Assembly: GCA_937900675.1 (NCBI GenBank)
Contig: CALCEA010000059.1
Location: forward strand, 1 to 22,483
Direction of reading: 5' to 3'
Origin: an uncultured Chitinophagaceae bacterium
GTDB taxonomy: Bacteria > Bacteroidota > Bacteroidia > Chitinophagales > Chitinophagaceae
Length of the DNA: 22,483 nucleotides
Part shown: positions 1 to 8,313 of the stretch, piece after piece
Layout of the letters: every line of letters begins with the position of its first letter
How positions within the stretch are numbered: position 1 is the first letter of the stretch
Notes under the pieces: generated by a model
Database searches by the model: none
What the model saw: the letters and a program-made list of their open reading frames with translations, nothing else
What the model was told of the DNA's origin: nothing
Made by a program: the position numbers and the translations under genes

Positions 1-839
1 GTAAAGAAAAAACAGGTGCAAAAATTGAAGTATTCTTATTAAGAGAATTAAACAAGCCTAACCGTCTTTGGGATGTTATTGTTGATCCCGCAAGAAAAAT
101 TCGTGTTGGTAACAAATTATACTTCGGTGAAAACGAAGAATTAGTAGCGGAAGTAATTGATAACACTACCAGCCGTGGAAGAACCATCCGTTTTTTATGG
201 GAAGGTGATGATGAAGGCTTTAAGAAAATGTTAGAATTCTTAGGAGAGACTCCTTTGCCAAAATACATTAAGCGTAAACCAGACGAAGAAGACAAGGATA
301 GATACCAAACTGTGTATGCTAAGCACGAAGGTGCTGTAGCTGCCCCTACTGCAGGTTTACACTTTAGTAGAGAATTGATTAAGAAATCTGAAATCTTAGG
401 TATTCGTTTTGCTGAAGTTACCTTACACACTGGTTTAAGCACTTTCAGACCAATTGAAGTGGAAGACTTGAGTAAGCATAAAATGGATGCTGAATATTTT
501 AGAATAGACGAAGAAGCTTGCCGTATTATTAATACTGCAAAAGAAAACAATCGTCGTATCTGTTCAATAGGCACCACTGCAATGCGTGCAATGGAAAGCA
601 GCGTGACTGCTCAAAGATTATTAAAGCCTGCAGAAGGATGGACAAATCACTTTATCCACCCTCCTTATCAGTTTAATATCGCAGATAGCTTGGTAACCAA
701 TTTCCATTTACCTAAAACAAGTTTATTAATTATGACTTGTGCGTTTGCTGGTTATGAATTGGCAATGGAAGCATACAAAAAAGCTATTAAAGATAAGTAC
801 CGCTTCTTCTCTTACGGAGACGCATTATTATTTATCTAA
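1..839 (+). CDS. queA: QueA, S-adenosylmethionine:tRNA ribosyltransferase-isomerase (5' end outside the window)
   Basis: QueA transfers and rearranges the ribosyl part of S-adenosylmethionine onto 7-aminomethyl-7-deazaguanine at the tRNA wobble position, making epoxyqueuosine, the next-to-last step of queuosine synthesis in the cytosol. The reading frame is open from the window edge (first full codon at base 3) to a TAA at 837-839, giving 278 residues. The family is about 350 residues long, so roughly the first 70 are missing. An ATG at 228 is internal, because homology-like sequence (RELNKPNRLWDVIVDPARK) runs before it. Recognisable family blocks are APTAGLHFS, GTTAMRAMESS, HPPYQFNIADSLVTNFHLPK and the C-terminal YRFFSYGDALLFI. 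The gene appears to be intact at its 3' end and is followed directly by two hairpins. Identification is firm; the upstream operon context cannot be seen. Confidence 0.95.
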   Translation, partial: KEKTGAKIEVFLLRELNKPNRLWDVIVDPARKIRVGNKLYFGENEELVAEVIDNTTSRGRTIRFLWEGDDEGFKKMLEFLGETPLPKYIKRKPDEEDKDRYQTVYAKHEGAVAAPTAGLHFSRELIKKSEILGIRFAEVTLHTGLSTFRPIEVEDLSKHKMDAEYFRIDEEACRIINTAKENNRRICSIGTTAMRAMESSVTAQRLLKPAEGWTNHFIHPPYQFNIADSLVTNFHLPKTSLLIMTCAFAGYELAMEAYKKAIKDKYRFFSYGDALLFI

Positions 840-871
840 ATTTTTTAAAAAATAAATTTAGATAAATAATA
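826..871. repeat. Perfect 18-bp inverted repeat overlapping the queA stop codon
   Basis: Arm 826-843 (TATTATTTATCTAAATTT) is the exact reverse complement of 854-871, with a 10-base loop between them. The left arm contains the last codons and the TAA of queA. The stem is almost pure A:T and no T-run follows directly, so it is not a classical terminator. It could act as a transcript 3'-end stabiliser or an upstream part of a tandem terminator with the hairpin at 901-933. The structure is seen directly; the role is inferred. Confidence 0.7.
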
Positions 872-900
872 CGCTGATTGATTTTTTCAATATCAGTTTT

Positions 901-937
901 AAAAAGAGCCAAATGTAATATTTGGCTCTTTTTTTAT
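901..937. terminator. Rho-independent terminator after queA
   Basis: A 14-bp stem (901-914 with 920-933, core AGAGCCAAAT/ATTTGGCTCT) with a five-base GTAAT loop merges into an uninterrupted T-run ending near 936. A-tracts on the 5' side make it possibly active in both directions. It isolates queA from the receptor gene that starts at 1065. A weaker bulged hairpin (CTGAT...ATCAG, about 873-896) lies just before it. Confidence 0.88.
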
Positions 938-1037
938 TCATATTACAGAAAATTGTACTAATAATATTCAACTTTATTTTTCCCAATACCATAAATCACT
1001 TTTCCCTTTTTCAACAATCCCACATTTTTTGAGTAAG

Positions 1038-1045
1038 TAGTTTTG
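1038..1045 (+). promoter_or_regulatory. Candidate -7 promoter box of the TonB-dependent receptor gene
   Basis: TAGTTTTG fits the Bacteroidota -7 consensus TAnnTTTG exactly and ends 19 bases before the ATG at 1065. I see no good TTTG -33 partner at the usual 19-21 base spacing. The implied leader is only a dozen or so bases, too short for a riboswitch. The rest of 938-1037 shows nothing I can name. Confidence 0.5.
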
Positions 1046-1064
1046 CGACTCAAGAAAATTAAAT

Positions 1065-3257
1065 ATGAAAAAAGTATTCTTAAATATTATATTAATCATT
1101 AGTATATCACATTTTTTAAATGCTCAAAACAAAAAAGAAGATACCCTTCAGTATAAAAGATTACCCGATGTAACCATTGTTGGTAGAAATAGTAAATCGG
1201 ATTATCAGCAAATGCCCGAGATAGTGGGTACCAATATTTACGCTGGTAAAAAGAATGCATTAATTGTTTTAGATAATGTACAAGGCAATGTGGTCAACAA
1301 TACCATGCGTCAAGTATTGGCTAAAGTACCTGGAATTCATATCTGGGAAAGTGATCCTAGCGGCATTCAAATTGGCATTGCCACTAGAGGCTTGAGTCCC
1401 AATAGAAGCTGGGAATTTAATGTTAGACAAAACGGATACGATATAGCAGCAGATCCTTTTGGTTATCCAGAAGCATATTACAATCCCCCATTACAATCCG
1501 TTCAAAGAATCGAAATTGTGAGAGGGCAAAGTGCCTTACAATATGGACCTCAGTTTGGCGGGATGGTAAATTATATTCTGAGAAATGGTTCTGAGATAAA
1601 CAAAGCTTTTGAACTTGAAACACAGCAGACAGTTGGTTCAAATAATTTGAGAAATAGTTTCACAGCTATTGGAGGAAAGAATGAAAAAATAAATTACTAT
1701 TCTTTCTTTGATCAAAGAGCTGGAGATGGCTGGAGAAAGAATAGTCAGTTTTATACCAAAGCTGGTTTTGGAACCATTACATATCATGTCAATAAAAAAC
1801 TAGATCTAACATTTGAAGTACTTCAATCACATATTAGAAGTCAACAACCTGGAGGTTTAACAGATCAACAAATACTACAAAACCCACAGCAAAGTTTAAG
1901 GCAAAGAAACTGGATGGATATTACATGGACTACTCCTGCCATCATAGCAAACTACAGAATCAATCAACAAACTATTTGGAATACCAAATTGTACGCTACT
2001 ATAGGAGATAGAAACAGTGTGGGTTATTTACAAGGCATCAACATCAAAGACAGTATTAACCCAAATACACTCCAATACAATCCGCGTTTGGTGAATTTAG
2101 ACAAATACAGAAACTATGGATTTGAGAGCAGATTGATTACGGATTATGCATTGGGTAATATGCAAAATACTATTTCAGCAGGTATAAGATTGTATACCGG
2201 AACCACTCATAGATTAGCAGATGGTAAAGGATCTACTTCTTCTAATTATGATATTGCCATTGATGGCATCTTCCCAAGAGATATTTCTTTTGTCTCCAAT
2301 AATGCAGCTGTATTTGTAGAAAACATTTTTAGAGTCACAGATCATTGGTATATCATTCCTGGTATGAGATACGAATGGTTAGAGGGTTCTGCATCTGGAA
2401 GAAATGGGCTTAATGCAAATGCAACGCCCATAGTATTACAAAACATTAGTAGAAGCAGGAGTTTTGTTTTAGCTGGTATAGGAACTGAATACCATATTGG
2501 CAAAAACACAGAACTCTATGCCAATATTTCACAGGCTTATAGACCCATTCAGTTTGCTAATTTACAAGCACCTCCTACCACAGATATAGTGGATCCCAAT
2601 TTAAAAGATGCGAAAGGCTTTAATGCAGATTTGGGTTACAGAGGAAAAATCAAATCTTTTTTACAATTTGATCTAAGTGTATTTTACTTAAACTACAATA
2701 ATCGAATTGGCACCATCATTCCTGCTGGAAAAAACTACCGCCTCATCACCAATGTTGGCGCAAGCAATAGCAAGGGATTAGAAAGCTATATTGAGTTTAA
2801 CCCAATAAGAGCATTTACCAATAGTTCAAAAACGGATTGCATCTTATTTGCTTCTTATTCTTATACCAATGCAAGGTATAGCGCTAATCATGCAGATGCA
2901 AGTACCAAAGGGAAAAAAGTAGAAAACGCTCCTGCAAATATTTTAAGAGCAGGTATCACTTTGAGTGTTCATGCTTTACAACTAACCGCTCAAATGAGTA
3001 AAGTGGATGAAACATTTAGCGACGCCAATAATACTAGAGTACCAACTGCCAATGGAAATACTGGATTAATTCCTGCATACACAGTTACGGATTTAACTGC
3101 TACTTATAAAATTGCTAAAAACTGGAATATCAAATCTGGCATCAATAATTTATGGAATGCAACATATTTCACCAGAAGAGCAGGTGGATATCCTGGACCA
3201 GGCGCATTACCAGCAGACGGAAGAAATTTCTTTATTACCGTATCCGCTAAACTATAA
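1065..3257 (+). CDS. TonB-dependent outer-membrane receptor, FecA type
   Basis: A 730-residue outer-membrane receptor that would import a ligand, probably an iron chelate, using energy from the TonB complex. It opens with a signal peptide (KK, a hydrophobic run to about residue 18, likely cleavage after A20 in FLNA/QN). A short TonB-box-like stretch (LPDVTIVG, 33-40) follows, then the plug domain at about 60-175 with the FecA-like words KVPGIHIWE, GIATRGLSPNRSWEFNVRQNG and GPQFGGMVNYILRNG. The rest is a beta-barrel of alternating aromatic strands ending in a C-terminal NFFITVSAKL strand. There is no N-terminal CarboxypepD_reg-like domain, common in this phylum, and no FecA-type signalling domain. 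No FecI, FecR, SusD or iron-reductase gene is adjacent, so the ligand is unproven; ferric citrate is only the nearest family name. The stop overlaps the end of the convergent aspartate kinase gene by six bases. Confidence 0.9.
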   Translation: MKKVFLNIILIISISHFLNAQNKKEDTLQYKRLPDVTIVGRNSKSDYQQMPEIVGTNIYAGKKNALIVLDNVQGNVVNNTMRQVLAKVPGIHIWESDPSGIQIGIATRGLSPNRSWEFNVRQNGYDIAADPFGYPEAYYNPPLQSVQRIEIVRGQSALQYGPQFGGMVNYILRNGSEINKAFELETQQTVGSNNLRNSFTAIGGKNEKINYYSFFDQRAGDGWRKNSQFYTKAGFGTITYHVNKKLDLTFEVLQSHIRSQQPGGLTDQQILQNPQQSLRQRNWMDITWTTPAIIANYRINQQTIWNTKLYATIGDRNSVGYLQGINIKDSINPNTLQYNPRLVNLDKYRNYGFESRLITDYALGNMQNTISAGIRLYTGTTHRLADGKGSTSSNYDIAIDGIFPRDISFVSNNAAVFVENIFRVTDHWYIIPGMRYEWLEGSASGRNGLNANATPIVLQNISRSRSFVLAGIGTEYHIGKNTELYANISQAYRPIQFANLQAPPTTDIVDPNLKDAKGFNADLGYRGKIKSFLQFDLSVFYLNYNNRIGTIIPAGKNYRLITNVGASNSKGLESYIEFNPIRAFTNSSKTDCILFASYSYTNARYSANHADASTKGKKVENAPANILRAGITLSVHALQLTAQMSKVDETFSDANNTRVPTANGNTGLIPAYTVTDLTATYKIAKNWNIKSGINNLWNATYFTRRAGGYPGPGALPADGRNFFITVSAKL

Positions 3258-4571
3258 ATTAAACAAACCCTTATTGATTAATTGTAAGGTTTTAGTTTTA
3301 TGTGCGCTTGGTAATAATAATGTGATATTATGAGGACTTCCACCATAACTTACCATGGTTACTGGAACTTCATCAATGGCTTCAAACAATTTCTTTAATA
3401 CAGAAGCGGTTTGTGCAATTTCGTTTCCAACAATTGATACAATGGTTTGGTCTTTTTCAATTTCAACAGAAGCAATATTGCTTAACTCTGCAACTATCTC
3501 TGCTAAATGAAGATCACTATCAATGGTAACTGATACTGCCACTTCAGAAGTAGTGATCATATCAATAGGTGTCTTATATTTTTCAAAAACTTCAAATATT
3601 TTTCTTAAGAAACCATAAGCCAATAACATTCTACTACTCTTAATCTTTACTGCAATAATACCGTCTTTAGCAGCAACTGCTTTTACCCCAACCGTACCAG
3701 CTTCTTTCTTAATCACAGTACCCGCTGCAGATGGCTGCATGGTATTCAATAGTTTTACTGGAATATTTTCTTGTTGTGCAGGCCAGATACATGTTGGGTG
3801 TAAAATTTTAGCACCAAAATATGCAAGCTCAGCTGCTTCATCAAAACTTAATTGCTCAATGGCAACTGTTTTGTCTACCACACGAGGATCGTTATTGTGC
3901 ATACCATCTATATCTGTCCAAATCTCACATACTGAAGCTTTCACTGCAGCTGCAATTAAAGAAGCAGTGTAATCACTTCCTCCTCTTTTTAAATTATCTA
4001 CTTCCCCTTTTGCATTTCTACAAATATATCCTTGAGTAATAAATAATTTCTTGGTAGGATGTGCCGACAACACTGTGTTCAATTTTTCTCTGATAGCCAT
4101 TAAGTCTGGCTCTTCATTTGTATCCAAACGCATAAACTCCAAAGCAGGAATTAATGCATGCTCAATTTTTTCTTGTTCTAAATACAAAGAGAATAATTTA
4201 GTACTCATTAATTCTCCTTGCGCTAAAATATCTTTATTCAAAGCATCACTTAAAGAAATTCTTTGTGTGATTTTTAAAAATTCAAAATGCTCATCAATAA
4301 TAGCATTTGCTTTTACTCTTAATTCTTCAGATTTTAAAAGCTCTACAATAAAAGAACGATAATGTTTTTCTAAAGTATCAATAATATTAGTTGCACCTTG
4401 TTTATCTAATTTAGCCAAAGCATCACTAATACCCACTAAACTATTGGTTGTTCCGCTCAATGCACTTAATACAACAATTGTAGGTTCACTATCTTTAGTA
4501 ATTAACTGAGAAACCTGATGCATTCTTTCTGGCTTACCAACACTGGTACCACCGAACTTCATTATCTTCAT
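3252..4571 (-). CDS. lysC: Aspartate kinase (monofunctional)
   Basis: Phosphorylates L-aspartate to beta-aspartyl phosphate, the first step towards lysine/diaminopimelate, threonine and methionine. The 439 residues are the normal length for a monofunctional enzyme. The N-terminal kinase domain begins with MKFGGTSVG (residues 4-12), which binds the substrate and ATP phosphates. It also holds VVLSALSGTTNSL, LSARGE-like LAQGELMSTKLFSLYL, TQGYICRN and GGSDYTASLIAAAVKA. From about residue 300 onward there are two ACT-type regulatory segments, including VEIEKDQTIVSIVGNEI and SYGGSPHNITLLLP, so feedback control by an end-product amino acid is likely, though which one cannot be read. No homoserine dehydrogenase domain is fused. 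Translation may start at either of two ATGs (residue 1 or 4). It has its own -7 box at 4592-4599 and supplies the pathway that MetX and MetZ complete about 14 kb away. Confidence 0.93.
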   Translation of the reverse strand: MKIMKFGGTSVGKPERMHQVSQLITKDSEPTIVVLSALSGTTNSLVGISDALAKLDKQGATNIIDTLEKHYRSFIVELLKSEELRVKANAIIDEHFEFLKITQRISLSDALNKDILAQGELMSTKLFSLYLEQEKIEHALIPALEFMRLDTNEEPDLMAIREKLNTVLSAHPTKKLFITQGYICRNAKGEVDNLKRGGSDYTASLIAAAVKASVCEIWTDIDGMHNNDPRVVDKTVAIEQLSFDEAAELAYFGAKILHPTCIWPAQQENIPVKLLNTMQPSAAGTVIKKEAGTVGVKAVAAKDGIIAVKIKSSRMLLAYGFLRKIFEVFEKYKTPIDMITTSEVAVSVTIDSDLHLAEIVAELSNIASVEIEKDQTIVSIVGNEIAQTASVLKKLFEAIDEVPVTMVSYGGSPHNITLLLPSAHKTKTLQLINKGLFNL

Positions 4572-4591
4572 AAATAAACTTTGTAGGAAAG

Positions 4592-4599
4592 CAAAGGTA
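4592..4599 (-). promoter_or_regulatory. Candidate -7 promoter box of aspartate kinase
   Basis: Read on the minus strand this is TACCTTTG, an exact TAnnTTTG match, 20 bases before the ATG at 4571. It lies in the 62-base gap after the Ldh_2 gene, which suggests lysC is read separately from ssb and the dehydrogenase. No well-placed TTTG -33 element is visible. Confidence 0.5.
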
Positions 4600-4633
4600 A
4601 AAAATTATATCGCAAACACGCGTTAGTCTAGTG

Positions 4634-5713
4634 TTAAATAGATAGGTTAAATTTAGTTGCTAATGCTTCTAAATCCTTTACCACATCATTCACCAAAGGT
4701 ATACCCTCTTTCATTCTTGTAGCTTCCATGGATCTTTCTATATCACCTGCTACGAATACTTTTTCTTGGCCTTGCATTGGCTTGGCAGATCTAAACCTGT
4801 TTAACCAAAGATCCATATTGTTTTTAAAATCTTCTGCAGGTCTAAATGCATCAATACGCATAGCCCCTAAGAAATGACCCAACCCTTCTCCTGGCATATT
4901 TTCCGGCATTGGAACATAGGCTGGGAATGGTGGTGCCCAAGGACCAAAACTAGCACCACTTAATACGGCACTAAATATATCTACAATAGAACCCAATGCA
5001 TATCCTTTATGACTACCCTGTTCTTTCTCGGAACCCAATGGTAATAATGCGCCACCTTTCTTTAATATATGTGCATCATTTGTTGCCATGCCATTTTCAT
5101 CCTGTGCCCATCCTGTTGGAATGGGGTGATTATTTCTTTGTGCAATTTCTAATTTTCCATTGGCTGCTGTGGTAGTTGCAAAGTCTGCCACAAAAGGTGC
5201 TTCTTTTCCTGCAGGTACAGCAACCGCAATAGGATTGGTTCCCAACATTTTTTCAGCTGCATAGGTTGGAGCAACTAATGCACTTGCATTGGTCATTGCC
5301 ATACCAATCATGTCTTCTGATAAAGCCATCATGGCGTGATATCCTGCAATACCAAAATGATTACTATTTTTTACACTCACCCATCCTGTGCCTACTTGCT
5401 TTGCTTTTTGCATCGCAATCTGCATGGCTTTTGGAGCAACGATTAATCCTAATCCTTTATCTCCATCCACTACTGCAGTAGAAGGCGTTTCATGTACAAT
5501 TTGAATATTGGGTTGTGCATTGATTCTTCCAACTTCCCATAAACGCACATAGCCCACTAGTCTGGCAATACCATGACTATCGATGCCTCTTAAATCGGCA
5601 GACAATAAAACACTGGTGGCTAAACTAGCATCTTCATTAGAACAACCGATGCTAGTAAAAACCTTCAGTGCAAATTGATATAATTCAGTATAACTATAAA
5701 TGCGTTGACTCAT
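4634..5713 (-). CDS. Ldh_2-family NAD(P)-dependent malate/L-lactate-type dehydrogenase
   Basis: A 359-residue cytosolic oxidoreductase of the malate/L-lactate dehydrogenase family that is distinct from the common Rossmann-fold LDH/MDH. It reversibly reduces a 2-oxoacid with NAD(P)H. Family marks are R42-G-I-D-S-H47-G (the conserved catalytic-site Arg and His region), VSVKNSNHFGIAGYHAM, GTNPIAVAVPAG and KGYALGSIVDIFSAVLSGA. Length and order of motifs match full-length members. The substrate cannot be assigned: relatives act on malate, sulfolactate, ureidoglycolate, 2,3-diketogulonate or delta-1-piperideine-2-carboxylate. Its start lies only five bases after the ssb stop, so the two are very likely co-transcribed, although no functional link is known. 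The family call is firm; the exact reaction is open. Confidence 0.88.
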   Translation of the reverse strand: MSQRIYSYTELYQFALKVFTSIGCSNEDASLATSVLLSADLRGIDSHGIARLVGYVRLWEVGRINAQPNIQIVHETPSTAVVDGDKGLGLIVAPKAMQIAMQKAKQVGTGWVSVKNSNHFGIAGYHAMMALSEDMIGMAMTNASALVAPTYAAEKMLGTNPIAVAVPAGKEAPFVADFATTTAANGKLEIAQRNNHPIPTGWAQDENGMATNDAHILKKGGALLPLGSEKEQGSHKGYALGSIVDIFSAVLSGASFGPWAPPFPAYVPMPENMPGEGLGHFLGAMRIDAFRPAEDFKNNMDLWLNRFRSAKPMQGQEKVFVAGDIERSMEATRMKEGIPLVNDVVKDLEALATKFNLSI

Positions 5714-5718
5714 CCAAA

Positions 5719-6132
5719 TTAGAATGGTAAATCATCCATTGATTCGTCTGCTGCGTTAGGTGCTGCAGAAGGTGTATAGTTAGAAGGAGCTGCTCCATCA
5801 GATGAACCACCTGAAGGTTTTGCACCTAATAATTGTACAGAAGCAATTCTTAAAGTTAAAGATGCACCTTGACGGCCATCTGCAGTTGTGTAAGATCTAA
5901 CATCTGGTGTACCCTCTACATATACTTGAGTACCTTTCTTTAAATAAGGTGCTACAGCAGTTCTATCTGTCCAATAAGAACAATCTACCCAAGTAGTTCT
6001 ATCTTTTTGATTTCCTTGTGCATCCTTATATCTTTCTGTGTGTGCAACATTGAAATTAATAACTGTTTTTCCGTTTACATTGTTTACTTGCGCGTCCTTT
6101 CCAAGGTTTCCGATGACTTGTAGCTTTATCAT
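5719..6132 (-). CDS. ssb: Single-stranded DNA-binding protein
   Basis: Coats single-stranded DNA during replication, recombination and repair and recruits partner proteins through its C-terminal tip. The 137 residues hold an N-terminal OB fold (about 1-105) with the SSB words VIGNLGKDAQ, FNVAHTERYKD, TTWVDCSYWTD, YLKKGTQVYVEGTPDVRSY and SLTLRIASVQLLG. A disordered Gly/Ser/Ala/Pro linker follows (about 106-128). The end is the classical acidic peptide ESMDDLPF, which docks exonuclease I, RecO, PriA and others in characterised SSBs. Bacteroidota often carry more than one SSB; this one is short but complete. It leads a two-gene unit with the Ldh_2 dehydrogenase. A weak -7-like TACCTTCA sits on the minus strand at 6162-6169. 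The gene diverges from mnmA with 87 bases between the starts. Confidence 0.95.
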   Translation of the reverse strand: MIKLQVIGNLGKDAQVNNVNGKTVINFNVAHTERYKDAQGNQKDRTTWVDCSYWTDRTAVAPYLKKGTQVYVEGTPDVRSYTTADGRQGASLTLRIASVQLLGAKPSGGSSDGAAPSNYTPSAAPNAADESMDDLPF

Positions 6133-6181
6133 ATAATTATTATTTACACTTTTTGAGTATATGAAGGTAGTAATTTTTCGT

Positions 6182-6189
6182 TACTTTTG
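6182..6189 (+). promoter_or_regulatory. Candidate -7 promoter box of mnmA
   Basis: TACTTTTG is an exact TAnnTTTG match, ending 30 bases before the mnmA ATG. A TTTG occurs upstream at 6152-6155, but the 26-base spacer is longer than usual, so the -33 assignment is doubtful. The box lies close to the possible ssb promoter on the other strand. Confidence 0.5.
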
Positions 6190-6219
6190 TGCCAAGCCAA
6201 CTTTTAACTGGCCAAGCAT

Positions 6220-7335
6220 ATGAGCAAAAAAGGAAAGGTTTTAGTAGCCATGAGTGGCGGAATTGACAGTACAGTAGTCGCCCTATTATTACACAACGAA
6301 GGCTACGAAGTAGTAGGTATCACCATGAAGACCTGGGACTACTCCACCAGCAATACCAACGGAAAAGAAACAGGCTGCTGCAATATTGATTCATTCAATG
6401 ATGCCCGTCTAGCCGCAGTAAATAACGGTTTCCCTCACTTTATATTAGATATTAGAGACGAGTTTGGCGATTTTGTAATCGAGAACTTTGTGGAAGAATA
6501 CTTGGCGGGTCGCACTCCCAACCCTTGTGTGATGTGCAATACCCATATTAAATGGAGGGCCTTATTAAAAAGAGCAGATGCCTTGGGATGTGATTTTATT
6601 GCTACTGGGCATTATGCCAAAGTGCGTCAGCATACCAATGGTAGATATGTTATTTCAAAAGGTTTAGACGAAACCAAGGATCAGAGTTATGTGCTTTGGG
6701 GCGTGGATCAAGACTTATTAAGTAGGACCATTTTGCCTTTGGGGGGAATGCATAAGAAAGATATTAAGCAAATGGCCATTGATATGGGCTACCCAGAACT
6801 AGCGAAGAAAAGTGAGAGCTATGAGATTTGCTTTGTGCCTGATAATGATTATCGCGGTTTCTTAAAAAGAAGAGTGGAAGGATTAGAAGAGCGCGTAAAC
6901 GGAGGATGGTTTGTGGATACCAAAGGAAAAAGATTAGGTAAACATAAGGGCTACCCTTTTTATACCATTGGACAAAGAAAGGGCTTGGAAATTGCTTTGG
7001 GCAAACCAGCTTATGTAACGGCGATTGATCCGGTAAAAAATATTGTGGTGATTGGTGATGAAAATGATTTAGATCAAACCGATATGTTGGTGGCTAAACT
7101 CAATTGGATCAAATACGATCACTTAGATGGACCAATGGATCTAATGGCTAAGATTAGATACAAAGACAGTGGTGCATTATGTACACTCTCTCCAACCGAT
7201 ATGGGCGTGCAAGCAAGATTTTATGAAAATGTAAAAAGTATTGCACCAGGTCAAAGCGCTGTATTCTATGAAGGAGATGATGTGGTTGCGGGTGGAATTA
7301 TTCAAAGCGGCATGTTAAGCCACTCTTTGCAATAG
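6220..7335 (+). CDS. mnmA: MnmA, tRNA-specific 2-thiouridylase
   Basis: Adds sulfur to C2 of the wobble uridine (U34) of tRNAs for Lys, Glu and Gln, using ATP to adenylate the base and a persulfide sulfur donor. The 371 residues are full length. The N-terminal PP-loop is SGGIDS at 12-17. The paired catalytic cysteines are both present: C106 in NPCVMCN (nucleophile side) and C204 in YEICFVPD (persulfide carrier). The TGCC motif at 51-54, ATGHYAK at 128-134 and KDQSYVLWG at 153-161 are also typical. The C-terminal part (about 215-371) contains KHKGYPFYTIGQRKGL and the beta-barrel tRNA-binding region. The last 21 bases overlap the end of the convergent methyltransferase gene, so the two transcripts collide. 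With QueA this is the second wobble-base modification enzyme here. Confidence 0.96.
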   Translation: MSKKGKVLVAMSGGIDSTVVALLLHNEGYEVVGITMKTWDYSTSNTNGKETGCCNIDSFNDARLAAVNNGFPHFILDIRDEFGDFVIENFVEEYLAGRTPNPCVMCNTHIKWRALLKRADALGCDFIATGHYAKVRQHTNGRYVISKGLDETKDQSYVLWGVDQDLLSRTILPLGGMHKKDIKQMAIDMGYPELAKKSESYEICFVPDNDYRGFLKRRVEGLEERVNGGWFVDTKGKRLGKHKGYPFYTIGQRKGLEIALGKPAYVTAIDPVKNIVVIGDENDLDQTDMLVAKLNWIKYDHLDGPMDLMAKIRYKDSGALCTLSPTDMGVQARFYENVKSIAPGQSAVFYEGDDVVAGGIIQSGMLSHSLQ

Positions 7336-8313
7336 CGCTCCAAACAAAGTATCTGCTTTTTGCGTATAGCCTTTAAAATAAGCCTGCTCTATTATTTTGA
7401 AATTACCAGAAGCCATTAATGATTCTACTTGCTGTTCATTTTCTGTTGCATACACAGAACAAGTGGCGTATAATAAATAACCACCTACTGCAACAGTGGG
7501 AATTAAATTTTGTACAATCTTGGATTGCAATTTTATATACTTATCTAATTGTGCTTGATTAAAAAAAGCCAGTTGCTCAGGTGTTCTACCCCAGGTACCA
7601 CTTCCAGAACAAGGTACATCTGCAAAGACCAAATCAAATTGTTTTTTAATTTCAAAAGGCATGGTCAAATCAATCTCTTGTACACTAGCTGGTCTAATTC
7701 CTGCTTCTTGTAATCTTTTGTCTGCATTGATTAAAATAGAAGAACGAATATCTGAGATATGAATATTGATATTGGATAAATGATCAAATAATAAAATGGT
7801 TTTCCCACCACTAGCTGCACATGCATCCCATACCATCATAGGCTTGCCTTCTTTGGTAGGAATATGTTTTAATAAACTAGCAATGGCTTGTGAACTTAGA
7901 TCTTGAATGACCACTTCTTTATTAATATCCAATACATCTTGGATGGCTGTAGTATTTACAAAAGACAAAGCATCTTCTCCTACTGCTTCAAAAGGAATAG
8001 CAGATGCTTTTAATTTAGCCAAGACTGTTTCTTTTTGCCAAGGCCTTATTCTTACAAATAATAAAGGTTGCTCTTTATGTGATGCCATGAATGCAGGGGC
8101 ATCAATCGCTGTAGAAATTTGAGCAGCTAAAGGAAAATTTGTTACGGTATTTCTATAATGCGCATAACAAAGAGCAGTAATGTTTTTTCTATCCTTACTG
8201 CCGTGTTTTTTATTTGCAGCAAAATACTTCTTCAAATAATTCGCTAAGGGCTCTGAACCGTTGTAAGCAATTATTAAATTATCCGCGATATTTTGATGTA
8301 CTGCAAAATGCAT
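7315..8313 (-). CDS. RsmB/NOP-family RNA 5-methylcytosine methyltransferase
   Basis: A SAM-dependent RNA methyltransferase that probably makes 5-methylcytosine in rRNA. The class I methyltransferase fold starts near residue 155: DACAASGGKTILL (163-175) binds SAM, ISDIR (186-190) contacts its ribose, and ADVPCSGSGTWGR carries C235. LLYATCSVYATENE carries C285. Two cysteines, one attacking the base and one releasing it, are the signature of this m5C family and both are kept. The protein has 332 residues, about 100 fewer than E. coli RsmB, and the N-terminus is a short helical region rather than a full NusB-like domain. The exact target (C967-like or another site) is therefore uncertain. Its ATG shares one base with the sucB stop (TAATG), which implies translational coupling to the 2-oxoglutarate dehydrogenase genes. 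Confidence 0.88.
   Translation of the reverse strand: MHFAVHQNIADNLIIAYNGSEPLANYLKKYFAANKKHGSKDRKNITALCYAHYRNTVTNFPLAAQISTAIDAPAFMASHKEQPLLFVRIRPWQKETVLAKLKASAIPFEAVGEDALSFVNTTAIQDVLDINKEVVIQDLSSQAIASLLKHIPTKEGKPMMVWDACAASGGKTILLFDHLSNINIHISDIRSSILINADKRLQEAGIRPASVQEIDLTMPFEIKKQFDLVFADVPCSGSGTWGRTPEQLAFFNQAQLDKYIKLQSKIVQNLIPTVAVGGYLLYATCSVYATENEQQVESLMASGNFKIIEQAYFKGYTQKADTLFGALLQRVA

Noticed and set aside
4051..4362. Plus-strand reading frame of 103 codons opposite aspartate kinase
   Set aside because: It is fully antisense to a well-supported enzyme, has no recognisable motif, and its composition is that of a shadow frame.
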